Part shown: piece after piece, positions 51,191 through 59,134 of the stretch
Position numbering within the stretch: position 1 is the first letter of the stretch
Layout: each line of letters begins with the position of its first letter
From: Mangrovitalea sediminis
Lineage (GTDB): Bacteria > Pseudomonadota > Gammaproteobacteria > Pseudomonadales > Oleiphilaceae
Length of the DNA stretch: 64,000 bases
Assembly: GCF_002514725.1 (NCBI RefSeq)
Contig: NZ_NTLB01000001.1
Span: 434,001 to 498,000 of the forward strand
Reading direction: 5' to 3'
Notes under the pieces: model-generated
Told to the model about the DNA's origin: nothing
Databases searched by the model: none
The model's input: the letters and a program-made list of their open reading frames with translations, nothing else
Made by a program: the position numbers and the translations under genes

Positions 51191-52627
51191 ATGACTCGGC
51201 ATCGCACCCCTATGTCTGCAGTGGATAAAGCTTGGCTGCGGATGGAAACATCGGCCAACCCGATGATGATTGGCATCGTTCTTATCTTTGACTCGCCCAT
51301 TCCTATGGGAGCCTTCAGGCACCTACTGGAAGAACGGTTCCTGAAATACCGTCGTTTCAGACAGAAGGTTGTCGTCGACGGAGAGCGCGCCTGGTGGGAA
51401 GATGACCCCTACTTCGATCTCGACAACCACCTCCATCAAATCGCGCTTCCCGGTAATGCAGATAAAGCCGCGCTTCAGCACCTCGCCAGCGACTTCAACA
51501 GTTCACCCTTGGACCTCAACAAGCCCTTGTGGCAAATCCATTATATCGATCGGTATGAAGGCGGCTGCGCACTGATGGTCCGAATCCATCACTGCATCGC
51601 CGACGGCATTTCCCTGGTTCGGGTCCTATTGTCCCTAACCGATGAAAACCCCCAAACCAAAGTGACGCCGATGCATAAAGCACGACCGTCTCTGCCGGTT
51701 CCCGGTCACCGCCTGACACGCCACTTCCGCCGCTGGCAAAACAACCTGGATATGGCCAGAGAGCAGGCCGGCCGGGTTGTAAATCGCGCCTGGAAAGACC
51801 CCGGCTATCTGCTGAAACTGGGAAAGACCGGATTGGATGTAAGCCTTGAATGCCTGCGACTGGGCCTGATGCCCTCAGACCCACCAACACCGCTGAAAGG
51901 CGAACTATGCGGCCGCAAGCGCGTCGCCTGGGCAGAACCGCTAAGCATGGCCGAGGTTAAGGAAACGGCCAAGGCGCTGGGGGGTACCGTAAACGATGTC
52001 CTGATGGCGACAGCGACCGGCGCCTTACGTGATTACCTGCATCAGGCTGGAGAAGAAATCCCGCCGAATGGTATCCGCGTGGCCGTCCCCTTCAATCTGC
52101 GCCCCCTGCGGCAGCCGATAGAAACGCTCGGAAACCAGTTCGGGCTTGTACTGGTCCCCCTTCCAGTGGACCTCGTCTCGCCCCTGGCCCGTTTCCACCA
52201 GGTTCAGCAGGAAATGAACCGCCTAAAACGCTCTTCCCAGGCCCAGATCACCTACAGCCTGCTGGATATTTTCGGACGCGGCCCCGACCTCCTGGAGCGA
52301 CGAGCCCTGGAATTGCTCAGCCAAAAAGCCTCTGCGGTCATGACCAACGTCCCAGGCCCACGCAAACCGCTGTATCTTGCCGGTTGCCGCTTGGTACAGC
52401 CCATGTTCTGGGTGCCCCAGACCGGCGGCGTCGGTGTCGGGTTAAGCATCTTCAGCTATCACGACACCGTTCAGTTTGGCCTGATTTCCGACAAGCGCCT
52501 TATCGATTGCCCTGACGATGTCGTGGCCGGTTTCGTGGAGAATTTCGAAAAACTCCGCCAGCTTGCAATACAGGAAGACCCGACACCCAACGTGAAACCC
52601 TTGTTCAAGCCCTTGAATATCGCTTGA
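51191..52627 (+). CDS. Wax ester synthase/diacylglycerol acyltransferase (WS/DGAT)
   Basis: Makes wax esters or triacylglycerol from acyl-CoA and fatty alcohol or diacylglycerol; storage-lipid enzyme typical of Marinobacter, Acinetobacter and Alcanivorax. The catalytic motif HHCIADG is at residues 133-139, PLW at 112-114, and the C-terminal half has MTNVPGPRKPLYLAGC. GGAGGGGG directly precedes the ATG at 51191; an upstream GTG in frame lacks a ribosome site. 478 residues. The ssrA promoter lies in its last codons. Confidence 0.93.
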   Translation: MTRHRTPMSAVDKAWLRMETSANPMMIGIVLIFDSPIPMGAFRHLLEERFLKYRRFRQKVVVDGERAWWEDDPYFDLDNHLHQIALPGNADKAALQHLASDFNSSPLDLNKPLWQIHYIDRYEGGCALMVRIHHCIADGISLVRVLLSLTDENPQTKVTPMHKARPSLPVPGHRLTRHFRRWQNNLDMAREQAGRVVNRAWKDPGYLLKLGKTGLDVSLECLRLGLMPSDPPTPLKGELCGRKRVAWAEPLSMAEVKETAKALGGTVNDVLMATATGALRDYLHQAGEEIPPNGIRVAVPFNLRPLRQPIETLGNQFGLVLVPLPVDLVSPLARFHQVQQEMNRLKRSSQAQITYSLLDIFGRGPDLLERRALELLSQKASAVMTNVPGPRKPLYLAGCRLVQPMFWVPQTGGVGVGLSIFSYHDTVQFGLISDKRLIDCPDDVVAGFVENFEKLRQLAIQEDPTPNVKPLFKPLNIA

Positions 52628-52642
52628 GCAACCCCATATACT
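52613..52642 (+). promoter_or_regulatory. Promoter of ssrA
   Basis: TTGAAT and TATACT with 18 bases between; the -10 ends 10 bases before mature tmRNA. The -35 is inside the 3' end of the wax synthase gene. Confidence 0.65.
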
Positions 52643-52652
52643 GCGATGTAGA

Positions 52653-53016
52653 GGGGACGACATGGCTTCGACGCTGGTGGCGAACCCTGCGGTGCATGCC
52701 GAGATGGCAGCGAATCTCGTAAATCCAAAGCTGCTTTAAAATAGTCGCAAACGACGAAAACTACGCACTGGCGGCGTAAGCCGCTGGTCTGCCTGACTCG
52801 GATGCTTGTAACCGAGCGCAACATTTCAGGCAGTCATAGCTAACAAGCTGCTCCGACTGACAGAGCTCACTGTCTGACGGCTAAGCTCTAAAGAGATCGC
52901 TTCCTGCACCCTGACCTTCGGGTCGCTTGAAGTTAAATTAATAGAAGGACCCTAAGCATGTAGAGCCAAAGGCAGAGTGCTGGCGGACGCGGGTTCAATT
53001 CCCGCCGTCTCCACCA
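52653..53016 (+). ncRNA. ssrA: Transfer-messenger RNA (tmRNA)
   Basis: Rescues stalled ribosomes with SmpB. The 5' end GGGGACGACATGGCTTCGACG pairs with 3' CGTCTCC-ACCA to form the tRNA-Ala-like acceptor; the T loop is GGGTTCAATTCCC. The tag reading frame starts at GCA 52747 and encodes ANDENYALAA, stop TAA 52777-52779. Its 3' end is the target of the adjacent phage integrase and is intact here. Confidence 0.97.
52983..53016 (+). other. Probable attachment site (attL) in the ssrA 3' end
   Basis: Tyrosine integrases often use the tRNA-like 3' end of ssrA. Phage genes begin directly after it and an integrase lies within 2 kb. The exact core cannot be fixed because no second copy of this segment occurs in the window. 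Inferred. Confidence 0.5.
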
Positions 53017-53030
53017 TATCTCCCGGAATA

Positions 53031-53056
53031 AGCCCCTGATTTCAGGGGCTTTTTCT
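53031..53056 (+). terminator. Terminator of ssrA
   Basis: AGCCCCTGA / TCAGGGGCT with a two-base loop and TTTTTCTTTT, 14 bases after the tmRNA. If attL is inside ssrA, this terminator belongs to the incoming element or was restored by it. Confidence 0.9.
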
Positions 53057-53152
53057 TTTCGGCCATATGAAAAACACCACAACGTGTCAACGATGTGTCG
53101 ACAGACAACGCAAGCAAACGCGAACTACAGCCTCGACAACTCAGAGGCCCCA

Positions 53153-53524
53153 TTATTTCTTCGTGCGGAATGCGGCAAATAAAGCCACTGCAGTGAGAAC
53201 CGCAGCACTACCCCATATCCAGACCTGAGGCGTTTTTGCCTTGCCTGTACGAAGCCAGCTTGCGGTGTGCTCACAGTTGCGGGTGAGCAAGTTGTAAGAG
53301 GCAGGATTTGAAATCGCCGCATGGACTCGGGCCATGAACGCCATTGGTTCCAAAACCCCGGACTCTGTTACCGAAACAGCTCGCCCATTAGCAAAACCTC
53401 CAACAGTCGTGATTTCTTCACCACGCTCCGGATGATTGTGAAAGACTTGGCCAAGGCCAACATAAACGCCTACATGCCGATAAAATTGCTGCGGAACAGA
53501 CAACTCTGAGCCAATTTCATACAT
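53153..53524 (-). CDS. LRAT-domain (NlpC/P60 superfamily) protein with C-terminal membrane anchor
   Basis: A 123-residue protein with the lecithin-retinol acyltransferase fold: YRHVGVYVGLGQVFHN (His 17 and His 29) and the catalytic NCEH box (Cys 84). Members act as phospholipid acyltransferases or thiol hydrolases. Residues about 101-119 (VWIWGSAAVLTAVALFAAF) form a single transmembrane helix before a basic end RTKK, as in tail-anchored proteins; there is no signal peptide. It lies 15 bases downstream of the small HTH gene, so they likely share a transcript. Cargo of the prophage; role unknown (candidates: membrane modification, superinfection exclusion, cell-death effector). Confidence 0.78.
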   Translation of the reverse strand: MYEIGSELSVPQQFYRHVGVYVGLGQVFHNHPERGEEITTVGGFANGRAVSVTESGVLEPMAFMARVHAAISNPASYNLLTRNCEHTASWLRTGKAKTPQVWIWGSAAVLTAVALFAAFRTKK

Positions 53525-53539
53525 AACTATTTTCCTAAT

Positions 53540-53794
53540 TTATTTTCGTGAATTGCTAAGCAAGAGAAGTAACGCAGCAGCGATGCCTGCACCTACCAGA
53601 ACCGCCCCAATGGTCTCAGTCACTTCCTTTTGCCTTGCAGCCTTTTCGAACTCTGTCATCAAGGCAGACTGGTATTCGGAGGGCTGAAGAAGTCCTCGTT
53701 CCCACTTACTAACCGTCATCGGATGTACGCCGAAAAGATTGCCAAACTGAGCTTGATTTAACCCTAGTTTTGCCCTGAGTTCAGATACATTCAC
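53540..53794 (-). CDS. Small XRE-type HTH protein with C-terminal membrane helix
   Basis: 84 residues from a GTG at 53792-53794 (GGGAG 9 bases upstream). Residues 4-35 form a helix-turn-helix (LRAKLGLNQAQFGNLFGVHPMTVSKWERG); residues about 62-80 (IGAVLVGAGIAAALLLLL) form a membrane helix followed by SNSRK. A longer frame from TTG 53851 is rejected because that TTG is the -35 box of the gene's own promoter. A DNA-binding domain joined to a tail anchor is unusual. Likely autoregulator of itself and the LRAT gene. Confidence 0.75.
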   Translation of the reverse strand: MNVSELRAKLGLNQAQFGNLFGVHPMTVSKWERGLLQPSEYQSALMTEFEKAARQKEVTETIGAVLVGAGIAAALLLLLSNSRK

Positions 53795-53822
53795 AGCTAT
53801 ATCTCCCACCTCAACAAGCCAA

Positions 53823-53851
53823 AGACTAAGCCTACGCTTAGTCCATGTCAA
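53823..53851 (-). promoter_or_regulatory. Promoter with palindromic operator for the HTH-LRAT pair
   Basis: On the minus strand TTGACA (53846-53851), 17 bases, TAGTCT (53823-53828). The perfect repeat GACTAAGC-CTAC-GCTTAGTC (53824-53843) covers the -10 and most of the spacer, where a repressor would block RNA polymerase. Binding by the adjacent HTH protein is inferred. Confidence 0.75.
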
Positions 53852-53908
53852 CTAATATGGCTTTCAAAGAAAGTGCAGTAAGCAATCAGGGCGCCCCTCT
53901 AAACAGGG

Positions 53909-54934
53909 CTACTTCCTTACCGAGCCCTCATCTAGCCAGGCATCAAATCCGTTGACCGGGTTAAATCTGACAGCGTCTTCTAGGTGATCCGGTGCAAGAT
54001 GGGCGTAACGCATCGTCATGTTAATGGTCGAATGACCCAAGATTTTTTGCAGGGTGAGAATGTTGCCGCCGTTCATGATGAAATGACTGGCAAACGTATG
54101 GCGCAAAATGTGAGCGCACTGCCCCTGGGGCAACTTCACGCCAGACCGATCAACAGCACGCCGAAACGCTGAAATCGTGGAGGTACCGAGCGACCCCCAT
54201 TCTCGAAGATGGGCCACCAACGCTTCATAAAGCCCTTTGGAAACTGGCACTGATCGCTTTTTGCCTGACTTCGTCATGTGAAACACGACGCGATACGGCT
54301 TCACTCTTTCGAGGGTCAGACTTTCAGCTTCAGACCAACGTGCACCCGTCTCTAGCGATAGACGCGCAACCAGGAGCACATGCGGATTCGTAGCCTTGGT
54401 GTGAAGTTGACGGAAGATCGCCATGATCTGCTCGTGTTCCAGGTAGCCCATTTCGCGCTCCTGAATCTTAATCGGTCGCACCGCAGAAAACGGGTTTTCG
54501 AACTCAATCTCCCCAGTCCGACGCAATTCGTTATAAACAGCATTCAAATAACCCAACTCGTTGTTGCAGGTCTTCGGTGCAATGCCATCCTCGATCCTGA
54601 TGGCCCGATATTGGGTATACGTTTTCGCGGTGACCTGGGAAGCGACAGGATTGCCCCATGCAACAACGATCCTTTCAAGATGACGAAACCGCCGTTCACC
54701 ATCACTCAGAAATCGACCATGTGCGTCGTACCAGGTCTTGATCAGATCCTGAAGCGTGCGCAGATCCTCTTTCAGAGCATCCCATACGTTACCGGCCTGT
54801 TGTTGCCCCAACGCCCAACGCTCGAAACGCTTGGCTTCAACCTTGGAATCAAAACTCTTACGGATTCGCTTGTTGCCGCGTCCACCGGGTTGCAGATCAA
54901 CCTGCCAACGGCCGGACGGTAGCTTCCTCATCAT
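53909..54934 (-). CDS. int: Phage tyrosine integrase
   Basis: 341-residue site-specific recombinase. The catalytic set is complete: Arg 199 (TGARWSEAESL), a Lys in TKSGKKRSVPV, His 275/Arg 278 (HILRHTFASHF), His 301 (GHS) and Tyr 310 (MRYAH). The N-terminal part contains an AP2-like arm-binding stretch (LPSGRWQVDLQPGGRGNKRIRKSF) and a SAM-like core-binding domain. Start overlaps the rep stop by 4 bases. Likely integrates the phage at ssrA. Confidence 0.95.
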   Translation of the reverse strand: MMRKLPSGRWQVDLQPGGRGNKRIRKSFDSKVEAKRFERWALGQQQAGNVWDALKEDLRTLQDLIKTWYDAHGRFLSDGERRFRHLERIVVAWGNPVASQVTAKTYTQYRAIRIEDGIAPKTCNNELGYLNAVYNELRRTGEIEFENPFSAVRPIKIQEREMGYLEHEQIMAIFRQLHTKATNPHVLLVARLSLETGARWSEAESLTLERVKPYRVVFHMTKSGKKRSVPVSKGLYEALVAHLREWGSLGTSTISAFRRAVDRSGVKLPQGQCAHILRHTFASHFIMNGGNILTLQKILGHSTINMTMRYAHLAPDHLEDAVRFNPVNGFDAWLDEGSVRK

Positions 54935-56211
54935 GCGGCCTTACCCCGCAATCGCCGGTCGATCAGCGCCTTTTGTATGAGCTGGAACAGCTCGTTCTCG
55001 TAGATCTCTCGTCGCCGGTGATAGTTGATGATGTCCTCCCAGATGCCGGTTTGCTTGAGGCAGGCCCAGACCTGGTGTGCGGGCATGTTATGACGCGCAT
55101 AAATCGAGAGTAAGTTGCCAAGGACGAGAGCGACATTCTTCTCGTTGCCCTCGCCTGGAGGCTTTCGGAGGCGTTTGTACTCCACGTCATGGGGCTGGCT
55201 CACAAAGCGGGCATCCTCACGGAACTTGGTCCATACCGGGTGGACCCAGTTGCGGGCGATATCGAGGCGGTAACGGGTCATGGCAAAGCGCCAGAGACCA
55301 TCAAGGTGCGGGAACACACCGAGGAAGGTGTTAAAGGCTTCCGGTTGCTGCCGGATCAACTCGCCGGTTTCGGTGTCGATATAGGAGAGGTCCGTACCCT
55401 GTGCGATCTCACGCACCACGGAGTGATGGAAACGCATTTCCAGGCGAGTGACAGGCCCCTCCGGGTCGTACTGGGGGTGTTTTTGGTAGATCGCCTCCCA
55501 GTAGTGCCATTTGTCCTTTTTCTGGGCCTCTTTGCGCTTGTCGTAGACGCTGAATTGCAGGGCGTTGGCCTTGCCGTAGGTGATGGTTTCAAACTCGCCG
55601 TAAATCATCGCAACGGACGGGAGATCGAAGGTCATGGTGCTAATGCCCCTGGCATCCAGATTGGGACGGGCACGAGCGGTCAGGTTGTCGTGGAAGTGAC
55701 GACCTGGTCGCCATCCCTGCACGTCTACGGCCAGATGAACGGCCACTCCGGTTCCTTCGATGGCTTTGAGGAAGTAGGTGGCGAAGCGGTCCAGATCGGC
55801 CTGGAGCTGTTCAGCGGAACGTTCGGCGATGTAATGGGGGGAACACTCGATTTTCAGGTGATTGTGCCTTGCGTCCTGCTCGGCATAGGTGGACTTCACG
55901 AAGAGGATCAGCCCCAGCTCATTGTTCTGCAGCCGGTACTGATAACCGGACTTGCCCCCTCCCCCAACAACAAAGGTTTCTCCGAGGACTTTGGTGTGGG
56001 TGTCCCTGCCCTCCTCATATGCCATGACGACGTTCGCCAGTTCACGCTCCCGCAAATGGCCCTGGTACATCTGCCGGACGGTATCGACGCCACAATGGAG
56101 GATGTGAACGTTCGACAGGTTGAACTGTTGTCCCTGGGGACCGACGAAGAAGTCCCCCTTTCCGGTCTCTCCGGTGTGGAGGTCAATACGTTCAAAATCG
56201 CGAATGGTCAT
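54931..56211 (-). CDS. Inovirus rolling-circle replication initiator (Rep, RstA/Rep_trans-like)
   Basis: 426-residue initiator from the ATG at 56211 (AGAGGACC upstream; an earlier in-frame start is weaker). The conserved LQFSVYDKRKEAQKK box is the YDKxxE-type motif of Rep_trans/phage replication proteins, followed by TRLEMRFHHSVVRE. It should nick the phage plus-strand origin and start single-strand synthesis. Co-transcribed with the integrase. Confidence 0.83.
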   Translation of the reverse strand: MTIRDFERIDLHTGETGKGDFFVGPQGQQFNLSNVHILHCGVDTVRQMYQGHLRERELANVVMAYEEGRDTHTKVLGETFVVGGGGKSGYQYRLQNNELGLILFVKSTYAEQDARHNHLKIECSPHYIAERSAEQLQADLDRFATYFLKAIEGTGVAVHLAVDVQGWRPGRHFHDNLTARARPNLDARGISTMTFDLPSVAMIYGEFETITYGKANALQFSVYDKRKEAQKKDKWHYWEAIYQKHPQYDPEGPVTRLEMRFHHSVVREIAQGTDLSYIDTETGELIRQQPEAFNTFLGVFPHLDGLWRFAMTRYRLDIARNWVHPVWTKFREDARFVSQPHDVEYKRLRKPPGEGNEKNVALVLGNLLSIYARHNMPAHQVWACLKQTGIWEDIINYHRRREIYENELFQLIQKALIDRRLRGKAA

Positions 56212-56257
56212 GTGTGGTCCTCTGTGGTCGTTTGGCACTTTTATTTGTCAATCTGTT

Positions 56258-56341
56258 AGACGTGTTACAGGGACGTCTCAGGCCCCGCCGGGCGGCGCGC
56301 GATGGTCGCTCCGCTCGCATTCGCGCGCAGCTCCGGCGGGG
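56258..56341. other. Hairpin cluster between zot and rep (candidate phage origin/packaging site)
   Basis: Two structures: AGACGT/ACGTCT (56258-56278) and a long two-part stem CCCCGCCGG/CCGGCGGGG (56283-56291 with 56333-56341) enclosing GCGCGCGA/TCGCGCGC (56295-56302 with 56321-56328). No T tract follows on the minus strand, so it does not look like a terminator. Inovirus origins and packaging signals are intergenic hairpins of this kind; function inferred. Confidence 0.5.
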
Positions 56342-56345
56342 TTTC

Positions 56346-57455
56346 TTATCCATCCGGTGACTTGTTGAAGCTGATCGATGGCATGGCCGCATCGAGCTGG
56401 CCGGGGTCGTTGGGCTGCTGCGGTTGTTTGGCGCTGTACCAGGTCACGAGGTGGCCGTTCAGGACGCAGTACTGCTCGAAGGTTTGCCGGAAGGCTGCGC
56501 AGCGTGTGGCCGGGATGTAGCGGTCCCCGTGGGTGGGGTTCTCGAGGATCAGGGTGTTGTTGATCTGGCCGACGATCCGCCACGTGGGACTGAGGGGGAG
56601 CTTGTCGGCGTCCAGGTCCCTTCGCAGTTCCCGTTTCTGCTCGGCGGTGAGCTGGGGTTTCGGGGGTGCGGCTGCAGCGGTTGCGGTTCCTGCCCTGAGC
56701 GGGACGGTATGGGCCTCTGCCTCATCCGGGTTGTGATGGAAGAACCGGTAGACGCCGACCAGGGAGAGGATGACGAACAGGCCCGCAATGGGTAAGCCGA
56801 GCTTGATCAGGCCGGACTTGAGGACAGAGCCGCGATCATCGGCTTTCTGTTCAGTACCTGCCGCCCCGGTCTGGCTTTGGGTGTGGCTCTGGTAGAACTT
56901 ATAAATGTCGGCTTTGTACTTGCCGTACATTTGCCGGATCGGCTGGCCGGTGGGCTTTTGTCCTATGGCAGCGCCTTCATAAACATCAATCCGGAATTTC
57001 TTCTTGGCACCGATGGCCGTGAGTTTCACGGACCGGAAGGTTTCCTCGACCAGGTCCCGCACAAAGGTGCAGACCTGTTTCAGGTCCTGGGTGACGAGGA
57101 CGATTTCATTGGAGAAGCCATCTTCCCCGACGACGTGGCGGTGTTCGGTGAAGAAGGAGCGGACCCGTTCGGGAATGTTGTTGGCCTTCATGCCGGAGGG
57201 CCAGAAGCGCCAGCATTCGTCGATGACGAACACCGCCCCGGCGGGCTGGTTGTCAGCGTTCCAGAAGGCATCGGTCACGCTGCGGTCGAAGCTGATGACG
57301 GTGTTGCCGGGGACTTCCTGATCGAGGGCTTCATGGTTGAGCGGGATGTTGGTGACAACGGTCCTTCCCTGCTTGAGGGCTGGGAGTATGACGTTCTCGA
57401 CGACGCCGTAGCTTTTGCCGGACCCCGGCAGGCCGGTATAGGCAACGATGGACAC
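56346..57455 (-). CDS. zot: Zot-like phage assembly ATPase (pI)
   Basis: 369-residue inner-membrane morphogenesis protein for virion extrusion. Walker A GLPGSGKSY (residues 8-16), Walker B GAVFVIDECW (about 92-101), and one transmembrane helix near residues 216-236 (LIKLGLPIAGLFVILSLVGVY) dividing a cytoplasmic ATPase from a periplasmic tail. Despite the name (zonula occludens toxin), its primary role is phage assembly. Follows the DUF2523 gene directly. Confidence 0.92.
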   Translation of the reverse strand: MSIVAYTGLPGSGKSYGVVENVILPALKQGRTVVTNIPLNHEALDQEVPGNTVISFDRSVTDAFWNADNQPAGAVFVIDECWRFWPSGMKANNIPERVRSFFTEHRHVVGEDGFSNEIVLVTQDLKQVCTFVRDLVEETFRSVKLTAIGAKKKFRIDVYEGAAIGQKPTGQPIRQMYGKYKADIYKFYQSHTQSQTGAAGTEQKADDRGSVLKSGLIKLGLPIAGLFVILSLVGVYRFFHHNPDEAEAHTVPLRAGTATAAAAPPKPQLTAEQKRELRRDLDADKLPLSPTWRIVGQINNTLILENPTHGDRYIPATRCAAFRQTFEQYCVLNGHLVTWYSAKQPQQPNDPGQLDAAMPSISFNKSPDG

Positions 57456-57456
57456 G

Positions 57457-57711
57457 TCAGCCCCCTATGAACGGAATGCGGCGGATCAGGAAGCGGATGC
57501 CATAGGAGGCGGCCAGGATCTTTAAGCCGGTGGTGACGGCACAGAGCATCAGGAAGAAGTGGACGTTGTTGTCGCCCTGGAAGATGTTCGAGATATTGGC
57601 ATACCAGTCCGGGGCCGGAATGGCCTGTAGCAGGGCCGAAAGGCCTTCCATGACCTTGGCGAACAGTTCGCGGGGTATCCAGAGCAACAGGTCTTTAAGG
57701 GTGCTCCACAT
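57457..57711 (-). CDS. DUF2523-like inovirus membrane protein (pVI-like)
   Basis: 84 residues with a hydrophobic stretch (VHFFLMLCAVTTGLKILAASYGIRFL) and an amphipathic N-terminus. Size, hydrophobicity and position between the adsorption protein and Zot match DUF2523 proteins, the probable minor coat protein at the virion end. One base separates it from zot. Confidence 0.75.
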   Translation of the reverse strand: MWSTLKDLLLWIPRELFAKVMEGLSALLQAIPAPDWYANISNIFQGDNNVHFFLMLCAVTTGLKILAASYGIRFLIRRIPFIGG

Positions 57712-57723
57712 GGCGTGCTCCTT

Positions 57724-59028
57724 TTACGCTGAGGCAATGACGCGGAATCCGGCCAGTGCATAGAGGCCGATAAAGAACGAGGAGATATAGGCCCCCCAGT
57801 TCTGGTAGAAGGTGCAGAAATAGTTACTGCTAACGACGCCCAGCTTGAGCGCCGTGAGATCGAAGCTGATGACCGGACAGGTGCCGGAGACGTCAGGCAC
57901 ATTAAGGGGAGCCAGCAAGGGGGCGCCCTTCACCGAGTCCATAAAGGTTCCCAAGGTAGCCGAGAAGTCGGGGGCGGTGGCGAGCCAGCCGCTATCCGGG
58001 GCCTTCATGGTGTCGGCCATCGCCTGGGTGTTGTCGTGGATCTTGGCCAGGGTCTGGTTAGCCGTGCCGAGACCGGCGGTCAGGTCCTGGTGCAGGGTGC
58101 CGAGCTGGGTGTTTGTCTGGGAGGCGGACTTGTTGAGGCTGGCCAGTTTGCTGTTGGTGCCTGCCATGGCATCACTGAGGCCCTTGAGGGCGGTGTTGGA
58201 GTGCTGGTTGTTCTGCTGGTTCTCGGAGGCGATCTGGTCGGCGGTTTTACCGGCATTGGGGTCCGGTTTGGCAACGGGCTTGCCGTTCTTGTCGAGCTGG
58301 GTGTTGTTGCCGTCGGCGGTGATGCAGGCGAAGCCGGTGCCGCCCCCGGCGATGCTGGAGTTGTCGATATAGATGACGCTGTTCCTGGCGCAGGTGGGGA
58401 CCTGATGATCCTTAGGGACGCAGACAAAGCCCACGGTGCCCTGCCCGGTGGGACCTACACCGTAGGAGCCGCCGGAGGCTTTGCACTGCTGTTCCTGGTC
58501 GGAACACATATGGACGGGGTTGCCGTTGTCGTCATAGACGGTGCCGACATAGGTCGGATCGGTGACGCTGCAGGAGAAGTCGGCCATCTTGATGCATTCG
58601 TTACCGGTGCCCAGGTAACCGGTGGAGCACTGGGCGACGCAGGCCTTGGTGCTGTCGTCATAGAACTGGCCGGTCTCGCCGCACAATGTGGGGGAGTTGT
58701 CGACGCAGGTGTTGGTGCTGGAGTCGAGCACCTGCGGTGGCGTACAGGTGGGAACAGAGCAGGTTCCATCAGTCTGCAAAGTGCTCCCCGAAGGACAAGC
58801 CGTTGTACCGGAAACAACATAAACATCCGTTAAATGGGCACCGCCTGGAGCACTCCAGCATTGCACTTGCGTAGGGGAAACCGTCACGAAATAGGTGGAA
58901 CCCGACTGCGAAAGCACACACATCTGCGGAGCAGTAGGTCTCGTAACGTTTGCCGAATAATAGGGGTCATACCAGTCTGCGCGGCAGAATCCGGAAAAGA
59001 GCAACAATCCAACCAGTAAATAGCGCAT
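57724..59028 (-). CDS. Minor coat / adsorption protein (pIII-like)
   Basis: 434 residues from the ATG at 59028 (GGGGGG upstream). Signal peptide MRYLLVGLLLFSGFCRA, then a Cys-rich region with repeated CxxGxxxxxxxxC modules (for example CPSGSTLQTDGTC, CGETGQFYDDSTKACVAQC), a Gln/Asn/Thr-rich linker (about residues 250-330) and a C-terminal membrane helix (YISSFFIGLYALAGFRVIA). This is the domain plan of inovirus receptor-binding proteins, which recognise pili and Tol proteins. Host receptor unknown. Confidence 0.82.
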   Translation of the reverse strand: MRYLLVGLLLFSGFCRADWYDPYYSANVTRPTAPQMCVLSQSGSTYFVTVSPTQVQCWSAPGGAHLTDVYVVSGTTACPSGSTLQTDGTCSVPTCTPPQVLDSSTNTCVDNSPTLCGETGQFYDDSTKACVAQCSTGYLGTGNECIKMADFSCSVTDPTYVGTVYDDNGNPVHMCSDQEQQCKASGGSYGVGPTGQGTVGFVCVPKDHQVPTCARNSVIYIDNSSIAGGGTGFACITADGNNTQLDKNGKPVAKPDPNAGKTADQIASENQQNNQHSNTALKGLSDAMAGTNSKLASLNKSASQTNTQLGTLHQDLTAGLGTANQTLAKIHDNTQAMADTMKAPDSGWLATAPDFSATLGTFMDSVKGAPLLAPLNVPDVSGTCPVISFDLTALKLGVVSSNYFCTFYQNWGAYISSFFIGLYALAGFRVIASA

Positions 59029-59040
59029 AACGCCCCCCAT

Positions 59041-59064
59041 AAAAAAGGGCCGGAAACCCGGCCC
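59041..59064 (-). terminator. Terminator between major coat and adsorption genes
   Basis: GGGCCGG / CCGGCCC with a 4-base loop and six T on the minus strand, 71 bases after the coat gene. Inoviruses such as f1 also carry a terminator right after the major coat gene, which keeps coat mRNA abundant. Confidence 0.88.
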
Positions 59065-59134
59065 TATCTGAACAAGATCCAGGCCGCCATGAGGCCACTG
59101 ACGAAGCAGCACACATAGAGCAGCTGAACGACGA

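Noticed and set aside
53795-53851. N-terminal extension of the small HTH protein from TTG 53851
   Set aside because: The TTG is the -35 of a good promoter and the extension covers its operator; GTG 53794 has the ribosome site.
55189-56259. 356-codon plus-strand frame opposite the Rep gene
   Set aside because: Gly/Val-rich shadow; Rep motifs, start and operon context are on the minus strand.
56346-57455. Zot read as an enterotoxin gene
   Set aside because: The Walker ATPase plus membrane-helix plan and surrounding coat and Rep genes show an inovirus assembly protein; no evidence of a toxin role.
58036-58833. 265-codon Gly/Val-rich plus-strand frame opposite the adsorption protein
   Set aside because: No signal or motif; the minus strand has signal peptide, Cys modules and membrane anchor in the expected phage position.
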